Assembly: GCA_024233545.1 (NCBI GenBank)
Contig: JACKPL010000009.1
Coordinates: forward strand, 1 to 64,000
Direction: 5' to 3'
From: a bacterium
GTDB taxonomy: Bacteria; Auribacterota; Auribacteria; Auribacterales; Auribacteraceae
DNA length: 64,000 nucleotides
Positions 35,397-44,254 of this stretch are shown one piece after another. Under the pieces are notes generated by a model. It did not search any database. It was not told the DNA's origin and worked only from the letters and a program-made list of their open reading frames with translations. Position 1 is the stretch's first letter. The number at the start of each line of letters is the position of its first letter. A program made the position numbers and the translations under genes.

Positions 35397-36155
35397 TTAT
35401 TTCATGACCGCTTTGATATCGCGTTTTGCCTGCCGAATCATGAATAAATAGCGCCAGACAGTACGCAGGATACGCATTTTCGACGCGCCACCCTTTAAAT
35501 CATACCGCAAAACAAGCGGCACTTCCGTTGCGCGCTTTGCCAACGGATACAGTTTGACCAGCAATTCTGCCATACACGTAAACCCATCTTCGCGAATCAA
35601 CGATTCGCCGTACGCCGCAAAGCCTGCCTTGAGCAAACGCCCGGAATATGCGCGGTATCCGCATGAATAATCGCGCACCCCTCTGTAACGGAACGCCGCC
35701 GCCATCAAGGTGCTCGCGCCGCGGCTGAGAATTTGCCGATACATCCTCAACCCCACTTCGTCTCCGCCGGTACAATAGCGCGACGCAATGACAATCTCCG
35801 CTCCGGCCTGTATTTCATGCTTCATCGACGGCATACATTCCGGCATATGGGTATTGTCGGCATCCATTGTAAATACAATATCGGCATCAGCAACCGTCTG
35901 CGCAAGATGGTATATTCCGGTACGCATTGCCTGTCCTAACCCGCGGTTGCAGTTATGCGGAATGACGTTTATCGGCAATTCAGGATTTTGCCGCGCAAAC
36001 AATTTGACGTTTTTTACCGAATTATCGCTACTTCCGTCATCGACGATAACCACCCGCAACGGTTCTTTGAGTTCAGGCAGGCTCTTTTTTACGTTCTCAA
36101 GCAAACGGACAATGGCAGTTTCTTCATTATACATCGGCAACATCAAATACAACAT
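35397..36155 (-). CDS. Family 2 glycosyltransferase (dolichyl-phosphate mannose synthase-like)
   Basis: 252 residues with the GT-A fold: LPMYNEE at the start, VVIVDDGSSDNS, and the DAD metal site in FTMDADNTH, then NRGLGQAMRTGI and SRYCTGG. There is no C-terminal transmembrane pair, so it is the soluble DPM1-like form that transfers a sugar from a nucleotide sugar to polyprenyl phosphate. Its lipid-linked product could feed the two GT39-like enzymes of this window. It is the last gene of the leftward parA-atp run, 16 bases after rsmI. Confidence 0.88.
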   Translation of the reverse strand: MLYLMLPMYNEETAIVRLLENVKKSLPELKEPLRVVIVDDGSSDNSVKNVKLFARQNPELPINVIPHNCNRGLGQAMRTGIYHLAQTVADADIVFTMDADNTHMPECMPSMKHEIQAGAEIVIASRYCTGGDEVGLRMYRQILSRGASTLMAAAFRYRGVRDYSCGYRAYSGRLLKAGFAAYGESLIREDGFTCMAELLVKLYPLAKRATEVPLVLRYDLKGGASKMRILRTVWRYLFMIRQAKRDIKAVMK

Positions 36156-36171
36156 GGAATGCTCCTTAGCA

Positions 36172-36873
36172 TTACTCTTGATTCTTCTCGAATGCGTCTT
36201 TCCCTTCGACCACCAGCACGCATTCGCCCTTAAGAGTTATTTTCTTCTGTTTGAGGCGGATGAGCAATGCGTTTATCGTTCCCCGCTCAACAGATTCGAA
36301 CATCTTGGTTAATTCTCGGCATACCGCCGCTTTACGGTCGCCGCAGAACGCAAGAGTGTCTTTGAGCAGTGATTCCAGACGGAGCGGCGACTCGAACAAA
36401 ATCGCCGTTAAATCGCTGTCTGCAATGTGGCGCAGGCGTTTATTGCGTTTATTCCCTTTGCGCGGTATGAATCCGTAAAAAGAAAACTGATCCGTACGAA
36501 ATCCTGCCATCAACAACGACACCAATACAGAACTAGCGCCGGGTATGACCTCAAGAGCATATCCTCGCTCAATAACACTGCGTATCACTATTTCTCCGGG
36601 ATCGGAAATGCCCGGCATGCCCGCATCCGAGACTAACGCAATTGTTTTTCCTTGATCGAGCAGTCCGCAGACCGTATCGACCCGTTTCTTTTCATTGTAC
36701 CGATAACAGCTGAGCAGTTCGGTATGAATGTCATAATGAGAAAAAAGCTTTTTAGTATGGCGGGTATCTTCAGCAAGGCAGATGTCCGCTTCTTTGAGGA
36801 TGCGAACTGCCCTGAACGACATATCTTCAAGGTTGCCGATGGGAGTTCCGACAACATAGAGCCTCCCGTGCAT
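36172..36873 (-). CDS. rsmI: 16S rRNA (cytidine(1402)-2'-O)-methyltransferase
   Basis: SAM-dependent tetrapyrrole-methylase-fold enzyme that methylates the ribose of C1402 in 16S rRNA. LYVVGTPIGNLEDMSFRA is the N-terminal signature, with AEDTRHTKKL, SDAGMPGISDPG and PGASSVL following in order. At 233 residues it is shorter than the E. coli protein (about 286) and lacks the C-terminal extension. The start at 36873 has AAGGAA 7 bases upstream; an upstream in-frame ATG at 36903 would overlap the preceding gene. It is part of the run with the protease and GT2 genes. Confidence 0.93.
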   Translation of the reverse strand: MHGRLYVVGTPIGNLEDMSFRAVRILKEADICLAEDTRHTKKLFSHYDIHTELLSCYRYNEKKRVDTVCGLLDQGKTIALVSDAGMPGISDPGEIVIRSVIERGYALEVIPGASSVLVSLLMAGFRTDQFSFYGFIPRKGNKRNKRLRHIADSDLTAILFESPLRLESLLKDTLAFCGDRKAAVCRELTKMFESVERGTINALLIRLKQKKITLKGECVLVVEGKDAFEKNQE

Positions 36874-36886
36874 AATGAGTTCCTTA

Positions 36887-38038
36887 TCAGGCATGGCGCA
36901 CACGAAATGCTTCCGCCGCCTTGATTCTACTGCTTATGCTCGGATGGTCATGCAGGAGAAACTCGATAAGGGGATGCGGTTCTTCATCTGCAAGGTTTAA
37001 GTCGGCAAGCTTTTTCATGGTGGATATGAAATGATCGGGCGCATTGGTTTGGCGCAGAGCGAAATTGTCTGCCTGTTTTTCAAGTATGCGTGTATAAGTC
37101 GCATTTATCGGCATGGAAATCAGTGTGAACACAAACATGCACAATAAAAAAACTGGAAACGCGGCGATATCGGTAATTCCGGCAAATCCCGAGCTTACCG
37201 CAAGGCGGTCGAAAATCAAACTTACTAGATACAGTCCGGCAAACGTAATGGCTCCTCCGAACAAAATCAACTGCCAGATATGTTTATAGTAGAAATGTCC
37301 GAGTTCATGAGCAAGGACAACTTCAATTTCTTCATCGCAGAAATTCTTCAGGAGAGTATCGCCTAAAAGAATGCGTTTTGTGTTTCCAAGCCCTGCGAGA
37401 GCGGCGTTTGCCTTTTTTGTTTTTGCGCTAAGCTCCATTTCAAAAACGCCAAGTATTGTTACTTTAAGGCGTTCCGCCATAGCAATTAAACGTGTTTTAA
37501 GCGCATCGTTTTCCAACGGTTTGAATTTATAAAACAACGGCATAATCAGAACCGGCGCAATATTGCTTAGGATAATGCCGAACCCCACCCATAAAACACC
37601 AACCCATAACCACCATGATTTTTCAGCCAGCATAAAGAAAAGATATAACCCTTCGGCAACAAACACCATAAACACAAGGTTAAGAACATACGATTTGCCT
37701 TTATCTCCAAGCCATGAGCCAAACGATTGCGTGGACAACGAATATTTATGTTCGAGATAATAACCGCTGTAAAAACTCAGCGGAAGCAGGCATGCCATAT
37801 ACATAGTGGTAAGGATGCCGCTGTACACCGCAACTTGAATCCAGTAGTTTGCGCAGAATGATTGAATCCATGCAAGGAGTTGTGCCGAAAATCCGCCTTG
37901 TTTTCCGACAAAAACAAAAAGCGCAATGAGGATTACCGTATAGACAATATCAACAAGAAAAAGCCAATTGTGAATCGCTTCGTATCGTTTTGCAAGCGCT
38001 TTTCGGTGAGACGCCGACGATGAATCCGGTTGAGCCAT
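36887..38038 (-). CDS. M48-family membrane metalloprotease (Ste24/CAAX protease type)
   Basis: 383 residues. The N-terminal half has five or so helices with FYSGYYLEHKYSLSTQSFGSW, the signature of the Ste24-type N-terminal domain. HELGH (244-248) is the zinc site and EKQADNFAL carries the third ligand. In bacteria such integral proteases act in quality control of membrane or exported proteins; CAAX processing is not expected. The start codon overlaps the atpC stop by one base (TAATG), so translation is coupled to the ATP synthase operon, an unusual neighbour. Confidence 0.9.
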   Translation of the reverse strand: MAQPDSSSASHRKALAKRYEAIHNWLFLVDIVYTVILIALFVFVGKQGGFSAQLLAWIQSFCANYWIQVAVYSGILTTMYMACLLPLSFYSGYYLEHKYSLSTQSFGSWLGDKGKSYVLNLVFMVFVAEGLYLFFMLAEKSWWLWVGVLWVGFGIILSNIAPVLIMPLFYKFKPLENDALKTRLIAMAERLKVTILGVFEMELSAKTKKANAALAGLGNTKRILLGDTLLKNFCDEEIEVVLAHELGHFYYKHIWQLILFGGAITFAGLYLVSLIFDRLAVSSGFAGITDIAAFPVFLLCMFVFTLISMPINATYTRILEKQADNFALRQTNAPDHFISTMKKLADLNLADEEPHPLIEFLLHDHPSISSRIKAAEAFRVRHA

Positions 38039-38460
38039 TATGCCCTCCCTTGAACAATACTCAATCGCGCGGAGGCACGTTCCAATGCGGCTAAAGCACG
38101 GTCTAAATCCACTTTTTCTTTATCTTCCTGCAGTCGTTTTTCTGCACGCTCTTTGGCTTCAAGAGCACGGGTTGAGTCGATATCCGCTTCATGTTCGCTG
38201 GAACGGGTCAATATTAAAACCTTGTTTTTTTCGACATACAGTATGCCGCCGGCAATAAAAAAGGTAATTTCCTTTTCCGGCCGTTTACTTTTTCCGATCG
38301 GTTCGATGACAATCCGGCTTATGTGCAACGTTGACATAAACCGCGTATGCCGCGGCAATAAGGTAAAATATCCCGCTTCTCCGTGAGCAATGATTTTTGC
38401 GCACTCCTGTTCCAAAACGTCTTTTTCGGGAGTACGTATTATAAGCCTAAGGGAATCCAT
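38038..38460 (-). CDS. atpC: F1 ATP synthase subunit epsilon
   Basis: 140 residues: N-terminal beta-sandwich (LRLIIRTPEKDVLEQECAKI, EAGYFTLLPRHTRFMSTL) and a C-terminal helical hairpin. The usual GxxxGxLPxHxPL motif is altered to GEAGYFTLLPRHTRF. It forms the central stalk with gamma and regulates hydrolysis. It lies 11 bases after atpD and overlaps the next gene by one base. Confidence 0.93.
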   Translation of the reverse strand: MDSLRLIIRTPEKDVLEQECAKIIAHGEAGYFTLLPRHTRFMSTLHISRIVIEPIGKSKRPEKEITFFIAGGILYVEKNKVLILTRSSEHEADIDSTRALEAKERAEKRLQEDKEKVDLDRALAALERASARLSIVQGRA

Positions 38461-38471
38461 GGTAAAAATCC

Positions 38472-39875
38472 TTATTTTGCCAGCGATTTTGCTTTAATCC
38501 GCACATCCTCAATGCCGCCGACCATGTAAAATGCCTGTTCCGGCAGATTATCGCATTCGCCATTAACGATCAGTTCGAATCCCTCAATGCTGTCTTCAAG
38601 CGGCACGAACTTTCCGGATATGCCGGTGAATTGTTCTGCCACAAAAAACGGCTGAGACAAAAACCGTTGAATTTTGCGAGCGCGCGCTACAACGAGTTTG
38701 TCTTCTTCGGACAATTCATCCATGCCGAGAATAGCGATAATATCTTGTAAATCTTTATATTTCTGCAAGATACGCTGTACTTCGCGCGCAACGGCGTAAT
38801 GCCGTTCGCCTAGAATGCGCGGATCAAGTATTCGCGAGCTCGAATCAAGCGGGTCGACTGCAGGATAAATACCTAATTCCACAATCCGTCGAGATAACAC
38901 TGTAGTTGCATCGAGATGTGCAAAGGTGGTTGCCGGTGCAGGGTCGGTCAAGTCGTCTGCGGGCACGTAGATTGCCTGTACAGACGTTACCGAACCGCGT
39001 TTCGTCGACGTAATGCGTTCCTGCAGGTTGCCCATCTCGGTCGCGAGTGTAGGCTGGTACCCTACTGCCGACGGCATGCGTCCCAATAAAGCTGATACTT
39101 CCGATCCGGCTTGAACGAAACGGAAAATATTGTCGATAAACAAGAGTACGTCCTGTCCCATTTCGTCTCGGAAATGCTCAGCAAGGGTAAGCCCGGTCAA
39201 TCCAACCCGCAGACGAGCCCCGGGCGGTTCGGTCATCTGACCGTAAATCAGAGCGGTTTTATCGAGCACGCCGGATTCCTGCATCTCGAGCCATAGGTCG
39301 TTTCCCTCACGGGTACGTTCGCCGACACCGGAGAAAACGGAGATACCGCCGTGTTCGGTAGCGATATTGCGGATAAGCTCCATAATCAAAACGGTTTTTC
39401 CTACTCCTGCTCCGCCGAACAAACCGGTTTTGCCGCCCTTACTGTATGGAGCGAGCAGGTCGATCACTTTCAGTCCGGTTTCGAACATTTCAACTTTGGT
39501 GCTCTGTTCCTGCAGTTCCGGTGCACCGCGATGTATCGGCGCTTTTTTTGCCGATTCGATTGAACCTCGGTTATCCACCGGATTGCCGAGTACGTTCATC
39601 ACTCTTCCCAATGTCGGTTTTCCGACCGGCACAGTGATCGGTTTACCGGTATCGATGGCTTCCATGCTCCGTTTGAGCCCATCGGTTGGCGCCATGGAAA
39701 TGGTGCGTACTTTGTTGTCGCCAAGGTGCAAGGCAACTTCGCAGATAATTGTACGAGTTGTTTTCGATTCCTTGATCGGAATCTCGATGGCATTGTATAT
39801 TGCCGGCAGAGTCCCTTCAGTAAACTGTATATCTACTACCGGCCCGATGACCTCAACGACTTTTCCTTTATTCAT
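38472..39875 (-). CDS. atpD: F1 ATP synthase subunit beta
   Basis: 467-residue catalytic subunit. Walker A GGAGVGKT is at 154-161, GERTREGNDL and DNIFRFVQAGSEVSALLGRMPSAVGYQPTL in pieces carry the catalytic glutamate and Walker B; the DELSEED helix appears as DELSEED in full. All active-site features are present, so the enzyme can make or hydrolyse ATP. Together with the ion-binding motif of the c subunits it suggests a sodium-coupled synthase. Confidence 0.98.
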   Translation of the reverse strand: MNKGKVVEVIGPVVDIQFTEGTLPAIYNAIEIPIKESKTTRTIICEVALHLGDNKVRTISMAPTDGLKRSMEAIDTGKPITVPVGKPTLGRVMNVLGNPVDNRGSIESAKKAPIHRGAPELQEQSTKVEMFETGLKVIDLLAPYSKGGKTGLFGGAGVGKTVLIMELIRNIATEHGGISVFSGVGERTREGNDLWLEMQESGVLDKTALIYGQMTEPPGARLRVGLTGLTLAEHFRDEMGQDVLLFIDNIFRFVQAGSEVSALLGRMPSAVGYQPTLATEMGNLQERITSTKRGSVTSVQAIYVPADDLTDPAPATTFAHLDATTVLSRRIVELGIYPAVDPLDSSSRILDPRILGERHYAVAREVQRILQKYKDLQDIIAILGMDELSEEDKLVVARARKIQRFLSQPFFVAEQFTGISGKFVPLEDSIEGFELIVNGECDNLPEQAFYMVGGIEDVRIKAKSLAK

Positions 39876-39908
39876 TGCATGTGCCCTTCTGTTGTATATG
39901 AAAAAATA

Positions 39909-40820
39909 TTATTTTTTTAATGCTTCTGCTCCTCCGACGATCTCGAGTATTTCGGTTGTGATAACCGCTTGCCGAGCACGGTTATATACTAAAAGCAGAT
40001 TGTTAATCAGTTCTTCCGCATTAGTCGTGGCGGCATCCATGGCGTTCATGCGGGTTATCTGCTCGGCTAAAAACGATTCTTCCATAATATGCTGGATACG
40101 AAGATCGATATAATGGTTCGCCAACGTGCTAAACACATGTTCAGGTTCCGGCTCAAGAAGTGCCGATACACGCCGCGCTTTCGGGGCAGGCTTGCCCGAT
40201 TCGGTTTCAGGAATATCTCCGGATATTTTGTTTTCTTTGCCGGCATCGCTAAAAATATCAGTCAATGGCAAGAGCTGTATCAACCGCAACGGTTGTTGTC
40301 CCATGCTCTCGAATCCAGTATAAAGAGCTTTGATTGAAGAATAGTTGCCTGAAAGGTAGTGGAATTTGATGGTTTCTGCAATCTGAGAATATATTTTGAA
40401 ACCCGGATGGGTAAACACATCCTGCTTTTTCCCGATAATCGAAATATCCGAGCGGCGTTTCAGTATATTGATCCCTTTCTTTCCGATTACGTATAAATCG
40501 GCGTTCTGCAGGTGAGTGTTGCCGAACCGAATCAGGTTGGTATTGAATGCTCCGCAGAGACCGCGGTCGGAAGTAACTATAAGAATCAGGTCTTTGCCGG
40601 CATTTTGAACCTGATTACACAATGGATTATACCGTAGCACCACTTCTTTCTTGAGCAAACTCATCATTCCCTCAAGTTCGGATAAGTACTGCTTAGTACG
40701 TTCCAGTTTCTTTTGAATTTTTTTGTACTTAGCCGTAGCAACCATTTTCATGGCGCGGGTAATTTTATGTATTTCGCGGACACTTTTTATCCGGCTTTTG
40801 ATATCGCGTATATTTTCCAT
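39909..40820 (-). CDS. atpG: F1 ATP synthase subunit gamma
   Basis: 303 residues; N-terminal helix IKSRIKSVREIHKITRAMKM and C-terminal helix MDAATTNAEELINNLLLVYNR in pieces match the rotating shaft subunit. SDRGLCGAFNTN is the conserved central strand. An insertion of about 25 residues (KENKISGDIPETESGKPAPK) interrupts the region before the C-terminal helix and is not common in the family. The ATG lies directly after the atpA stop. Confidence 0.95.
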   Translation of the reverse strand: MENIRDIKSRIKSVREIHKITRAMKMVATAKYKKIQKKLERTKQYLSELEGMMSLLKKEVVLRYNPLCNQVQNAGKDLILIVTSDRGLCGAFNTNLIRFGNTHLQNADLYVIGKKGINILKRRSDISIIGKKQDVFTHPGFKIYSQIAETIKFHYLSGNYSSIKALYTGFESMGQQPLRLIQLLPLTDIFSDAGKENKISGDIPETESGKPAPKARRVSALLEPEPEHVFSTLANHYIDLRIQHIMEESFLAEQITRMNAMDAATTNAEELINNLLLVYNRARQAVITTEILEIVGGAEALKK

Positions 40821-42335
40821 TTATTTCGCTTGGCTGAAATTTTTTGTAAACGCAGTTAAGACATCTCTCAGTTCTTTATCGATTTCGTCGGTAATCTTTT
40901 TTTCTGCTTCGAGTTTATCGAGTATTTTTTTATGGCTTTTTTCGATATGTTCGAGCAACTCTTTTTCATACCGCTTGACATTCGGAATAGCAATCGTTTT
41001 AAGAAAGCCGTTCACACCGGCAAAAATGCTGATTATTTGATGTTCCACTTTCATAGGAGCATACTGCCCTTGCTTGAGTACTTCTACCAGCCGTTCGCCT
41101 TTGCTCAATTGAGATTGAGTTGCTTTATCCAATTCCGTTCCGAATTGCGCAAATGCCGCCATATCACGGTATTGCGCAAGTTCAAGGCGCAGAGAACCGG
41201 CAACCTGTTTCATCGCTTTGATCTGCGCACTGCCGCCGACACGCGATACGGACAACCCTACGTTAATTGCGGGGCGCACACCGGAATAGAATAAGTTGCT
41301 TTCAAGATATATCTGCCCATCGGTGATGGAAATGACATTAGTCGGGATATAGGCGGAGACGTCTCCTGCCTGCGTCTCGATAATCGGCAGAGCGGTAAGC
41401 GACCCGCCTCCGAGCTCTTTGCTCAACTTTGCGGCTCGTTCAAGCAAACGAGAATGCAGATAAAAAATATCACCCGGATACGCTTCGCGTCCCGGCGGGC
41501 GGCGGAGAATCAAAGACAATTGGCGGTATGCAACGGCATGTTTCGACAAATCATCGTAAATGATGAGCGCATGTTTTCCGTTATCGCGGAATTCCTCTCC
41601 CATGGCACATCCTGCATACGGCGCAAGGTACTGAAGCGGCGCCGGATCGCTTGCTGTTGCCGACACGATGGTTGTATACTCCATGGCACCGTATTCTTCC
41701 AACGCGTTTATGACTTGTGCAACCGTTGACTGCTTCTGCCCGATCGCAACGTAAATACAGTAGACGCCCGCTCCTTTTTGATTGATGATCGTATCGATCG
41801 CTATAGCGGTTTTGCCGGTTTGCCGGTCGCCGATAATGAGTTCGCGCTGTCCGCGCCCTATGGGCACCATGCCGTCGATGGCTTTTATGCCGGTTTGAAG
41901 GGATTCTTTGACCGGCATACGCTCGACTACGCCGGGCGCTAACCGTTCTATGGGACGGAATTTTTTACTGGTAATCGGCCCTTTGCCGTCGATGGGTTCG
42001 CCCAATGCATCGACGACACGCCCGCACAACTCCTCGCCGACGGGCACTTCAACTTGCCTGCCGGTCAGCTTGACAGTATCGCCCTCTTTAATGAGGGAAT
42101 CGTCGCCGAGCACTACTGCGCCAATAGTAGTTTCTTCAAGGTTCATGACCATCCCCATGACGCCTTTGTTCATTTCAATAAGTTCGCCAGCCATGGCGTT
42201 ATCCAGCCCGTAGATGGTAGCAACGCCGTCGCCGATTTGCACGACTGTACCGACTTCTTCCAATTTCATCTCTTTTTCAAAGGATGAAATTTTTTTCTTT
42301 ATAAGGGAACTTATTTCGTCCGCTTTAATTTGCAT
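40821..42335 (-). CDS. atpA: F1 ATP synthase subunit alpha
   Basis: 504 residues from the second ATG, which puts Walker A GDRQTGKT at 169-176 exactly as in E. coli alpha. GAAGG lies 9 bases upstream of this codon; an ATG at 42344 overlapping the atpH stop sits too close to it. VVDALGEPIDGKG and ALIIYDDLSKHAVAYRQLSL are typical. Non-catalytic nucleotide-binding partner of beta. Confidence 0.97.
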   Translation of the reverse strand: MQIKADEISSLIKKKISSFEKEMKLEEVGTVVQIGDGVATIYGLDNAMAGELIEMNKGVMGMVMNLEETTIGAVVLGDDSLIKEGDTVKLTGRQVEVPVGEELCGRVVDALGEPIDGKGPITSKKFRPIERLAPGVVERMPVKESLQTGIKAIDGMVPIGRGQRELIIGDRQTGKTAIAIDTIINQKGAGVYCIYVAIGQKQSTVAQVINALEEYGAMEYTTIVSATASDPAPLQYLAPYAGCAMGEEFRDNGKHALIIYDDLSKHAVAYRQLSLILRRPPGREAYPGDIFYLHSRLLERAAKLSKELGGGSLTALPIIETQAGDVSAYIPTNVISITDGQIYLESNLFYSGVRPAINVGLSVSRVGGSAQIKAMKQVAGSLRLELAQYRDMAAFAQFGTELDKATQSQLSKGERLVEVLKQGQYAPMKVEHQIISIFAGVNGFLKTIAIPNVKRYEKELLEHIEKSHKKILDKLEAEKKITDEIDKELRDVLTAFTKNFSQAK

Positions 42336-42340
42336 CGCCG

Positions 42341-42892
42341 TCATCCTTCTTGTTTGAGAGCTTCTTTTATACGAGTTAATTCATTTTTCAGTGAAAAGTC
42401 CATTACTTGGTTATTCACTCTTATAACCAATCCGCCAAGAATCTCCGGTGCAACACTGCATACCAGTTCCACATCGTTATGGAATAGCGATTTTAGATGC
42501 GCAGATATGGATTTTTTAGCAGTGTCACTGAGTGGTATTACGCTCTGCACATGGGCAGTCACCATACGAAACGATTCCTGAGCCCGCTGTCTATAAAAGT
42601 AGAGTATTTTTTTTACCAAGCCTGTTCGATTGTTTTCTATAAGAACATTCATAAAGCGGATAAAGACGTCATGCACTTCCGCTTTTTTTAAAATGGCGGT
42701 ATTGACAGCCTGTTTCTCTTTCTGAGGAATAAGAGGATTGGACACAAATGTTCGGTAATCGCGGTTTTCTTTGAGCAGAGAAGACATATCTTCAAGCTGT
42801 GCCCATATTTCGCGTACAACATTGGATTCGTGTGCCGCATCGAAAAGCGAAGCGGCATACCGCTGTGCGATTTTCCCAAATAGATTTTCCAT
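42341..42892 (-). CDS. atpH: ATP synthase subunit delta
   Basis: 183-residue stator subunit. IAQRYAASLFDAA and the C-terminal VAPEILGGLVIRVNNQVMD motif fit OSCP/delta, which ties the peripheral stalk to alpha3beta3. It starts 8 bases after atpF. Confidence 0.93.
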   Translation of the reverse strand: MENLFGKIAQRYAASLFDAAHESNVVREIWAQLEDMSSLLKENRDYRTFVSNPLIPQKEKQAVNTAILKKAEVHDVFIRFMNVLIENNRTGLVKKILYFYRQRAQESFRMVTAHVQSVIPLSDTAKKSISAHLKSLFHNDVELVCSVAPEILGGLVIRVNNQVMDFSLKNELTRIKEALKQEG

Positions 42893-42900
42893 TTAGAATT

Positions 42901-43392
42901 CTAATTCCATGATTGAGACTTCATTTTTTTCAAAACATCATCAACGAGACTTGTGTGCTCCTTGGCGGAAATCGATTTCTCCACTATTTTTTCCGCTACT
43001 GCAACAGCCACATCGGCAACATCGCTTCTCAACTGTGCCGCGGCTTTTTTCCGTTCGGTTTCAACGGCCGCTTTGCCGTCATCGATAATTTTCTGCGATT
43101 CCTGTTCTGCACGCGCAAGGATTTGCGTGCGCGCTTCCTCGCCTTCTTTTTTCGAATTTCGAACGATGGACGCCGCTTGAGTTTTTGCCTGCATAAGTTC
43201 TTCTTCGCGCTGTTCCAACAAGGTTTTTGCTTCGTTTTGGAGACGGGACGCCTCATCAAGGTCGACTTTCACCCCTTCGGCGCGGCGGTCGAGATAATCG
43301 AGCAGTTTTTTGTAGAGCAGTTTATTGAGCACCCACATCAAAATACCGAAATTGATGATCTGAAGTATCATGGTGAAACTTATATCTATCAC
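42901..43392 (-). CDS. atpF: F0 ATP synthase subunit b
   Basis: 163 residues: one N-terminal membrane helix (FTMILQIINFGILMWVLNKL) followed by a long charged helix (EASRLQNEAKTLLEQREEEL), the peripheral stalk. Only one b gene is present, so a homodimeric stalk is expected. It follows the small atpE by 43 bases. Confidence 0.93.
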   Translation of the reverse strand: MIDISFTMILQIINFGILMWVLNKLLYKKLLDYLDRRAEGVKVDLDEASRLQNEAKTLLEQREEELMQAKTQAASIVRNSKKEGEEARTQILARAEQESQKIIDDGKAAVETERKKAAAQLRSDVADVAVAVAEKIVEKSISAKEHTSLVDDVLKKMKSQSWN

Positions 43393-43435
43393 CGGACTGT
43401 ACCTCTTTTATTCTTTTTTTGATTAGACAATGCTG

Positions 43436-43687
43436 TTATTTGATTACAAAAAGCATCAACAGCGCAATAACGAGCGAATAAATACCGGTTGACTCTGATA
43501 CCGCTTGCCCGATAAGCATGGTACGGGTAATCAAGTTGGCATTTTCCGGTTCGCGAGCGACGCCCTCACACGCCTTGCCGGCGGCAAACCCTTCGCCGAT
43601 GCCGGGGCCGATTGCACCGAACCCCATACAAATCCCAGCGCCGATCATTGCGGCGGCTTTAATTATTTCCGCGCCTGTCAGTTCCAT
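43436..43687 (-). CDS. atpE: F0 ATP synthase subunit c, two-carboxylate sodium type
   Basis: 83-residue helical hairpin, normal size for an F-type c subunit. The ion site has E65, S66, T67 and Y70 in QAVSESTGIYS with V63, the set used for Na+ in Ilyobacter tartaricus, numbered identically. Helix 1 has E32 (GPGIGEG) where that protein has Q32, giving the two-carboxylate arrangement described for Fusobacterium nucleatum. Both codons were checked on the minus strand (GAA and GAG). A Na+-driven rotor is therefore likely. It lies 30 bases downstream of a second, double-length c gene. Confidence 0.95.
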   Translation of the reverse strand: MELTGAEIIKAAAMIGAGICMGFGAIGPGIGEGFAAGKACEGVAREPENANLITRTMLIGQAVSESTGIYSLVIALLMLFVIK

Positions 43688-43717
43688 GATATGAACTCCT
43701 TCTTGCGTGTTAAAAAG

Positions 43718-44200
43718 TTACACAACATATATTAACATTAAAGCAATAACCAATGCATAAATACTGGTAGACTGCGATACTGCCTGCCCAATGAGCATGG
43801 TGCGCAACAGTACTGTTTCCGAATCCGGATTACGCCCCACTCCCTCGCATGCCTCTGCGTTAGCAAACCCCGCACCGACACCGGGCCCGAATGCCCCGGC
43901 TCCCATGCAGATTCCTGCACCAATCAGTGCACATAACGGCGCCAATCCGATAACAGCCGGCGCATTAAATAAAAGTATAAACGCAACCAGCAATGCGAAA
44001 ATCGATGGCGATTCGGTAACCGCTTGCCCAATAAGCATGGTTTTGATTACCTGCCCTTCCGCTTCCGGCTGACGCGCAATGGCGTTACACCCGCGCGAGC
44101 TGGCATACCCCACACCGTACGCCGGTCCGATCGCGCCGACACCCATACAGCATGCGGCGCCGACAAGAGAAGCGATTTTCATTGCGTATGCATCAATCAT
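43718..44200 (-). CDS. atpE: F0 ATP synthase subunit c, V-like double hairpin with one ion site
   Basis: 160 residues forming two fused c hairpins, each with its own GPxxGxGxA and TMLIGQAV segments. Hairpin 1 keeps the carboxylate (QAVTESPSIFA, E63). Hairpin 2 has glutamine instead (QAVSQSTSIYA, Q143, codon CAG). Position 32-like residues are V30 and A110, not E or Q. One site per four helices is the V-type pattern and resembles subunit c1 of Acetobacterium woodii. Mixed with the 8-kDa c subunit encoded next to it, it would make a hybrid ring with fewer ions per turn. Subunit ratio in the ring cannot be told from sequence. Confidence 0.93.
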   Translation of the reverse strand: MIDAYAMKIASLVGAACCMGVGAIGPAYGVGYASSRGCNAIARQPEAEGQVIKTMLIGQAVTESPSIFALLVAFILLFNAPAVIGLAPLCALIGAGICMGAGAFGPGVGAGFANAEACEGVGRNPDSETVLLRTMLIGQAVSQSTSIYALVIALMLIYVV

Positions 44201-44254
44201 TTAATCATATATCCTTTACTTTTTAGGAGAAACGGGCAAAAACGAAGCACCCGC

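Noticed and set aside
39367..40113. 248-residue frame opposite atpD and atpG
   Set aside because: Antisense shadow of two certain genes, no family resemblance.
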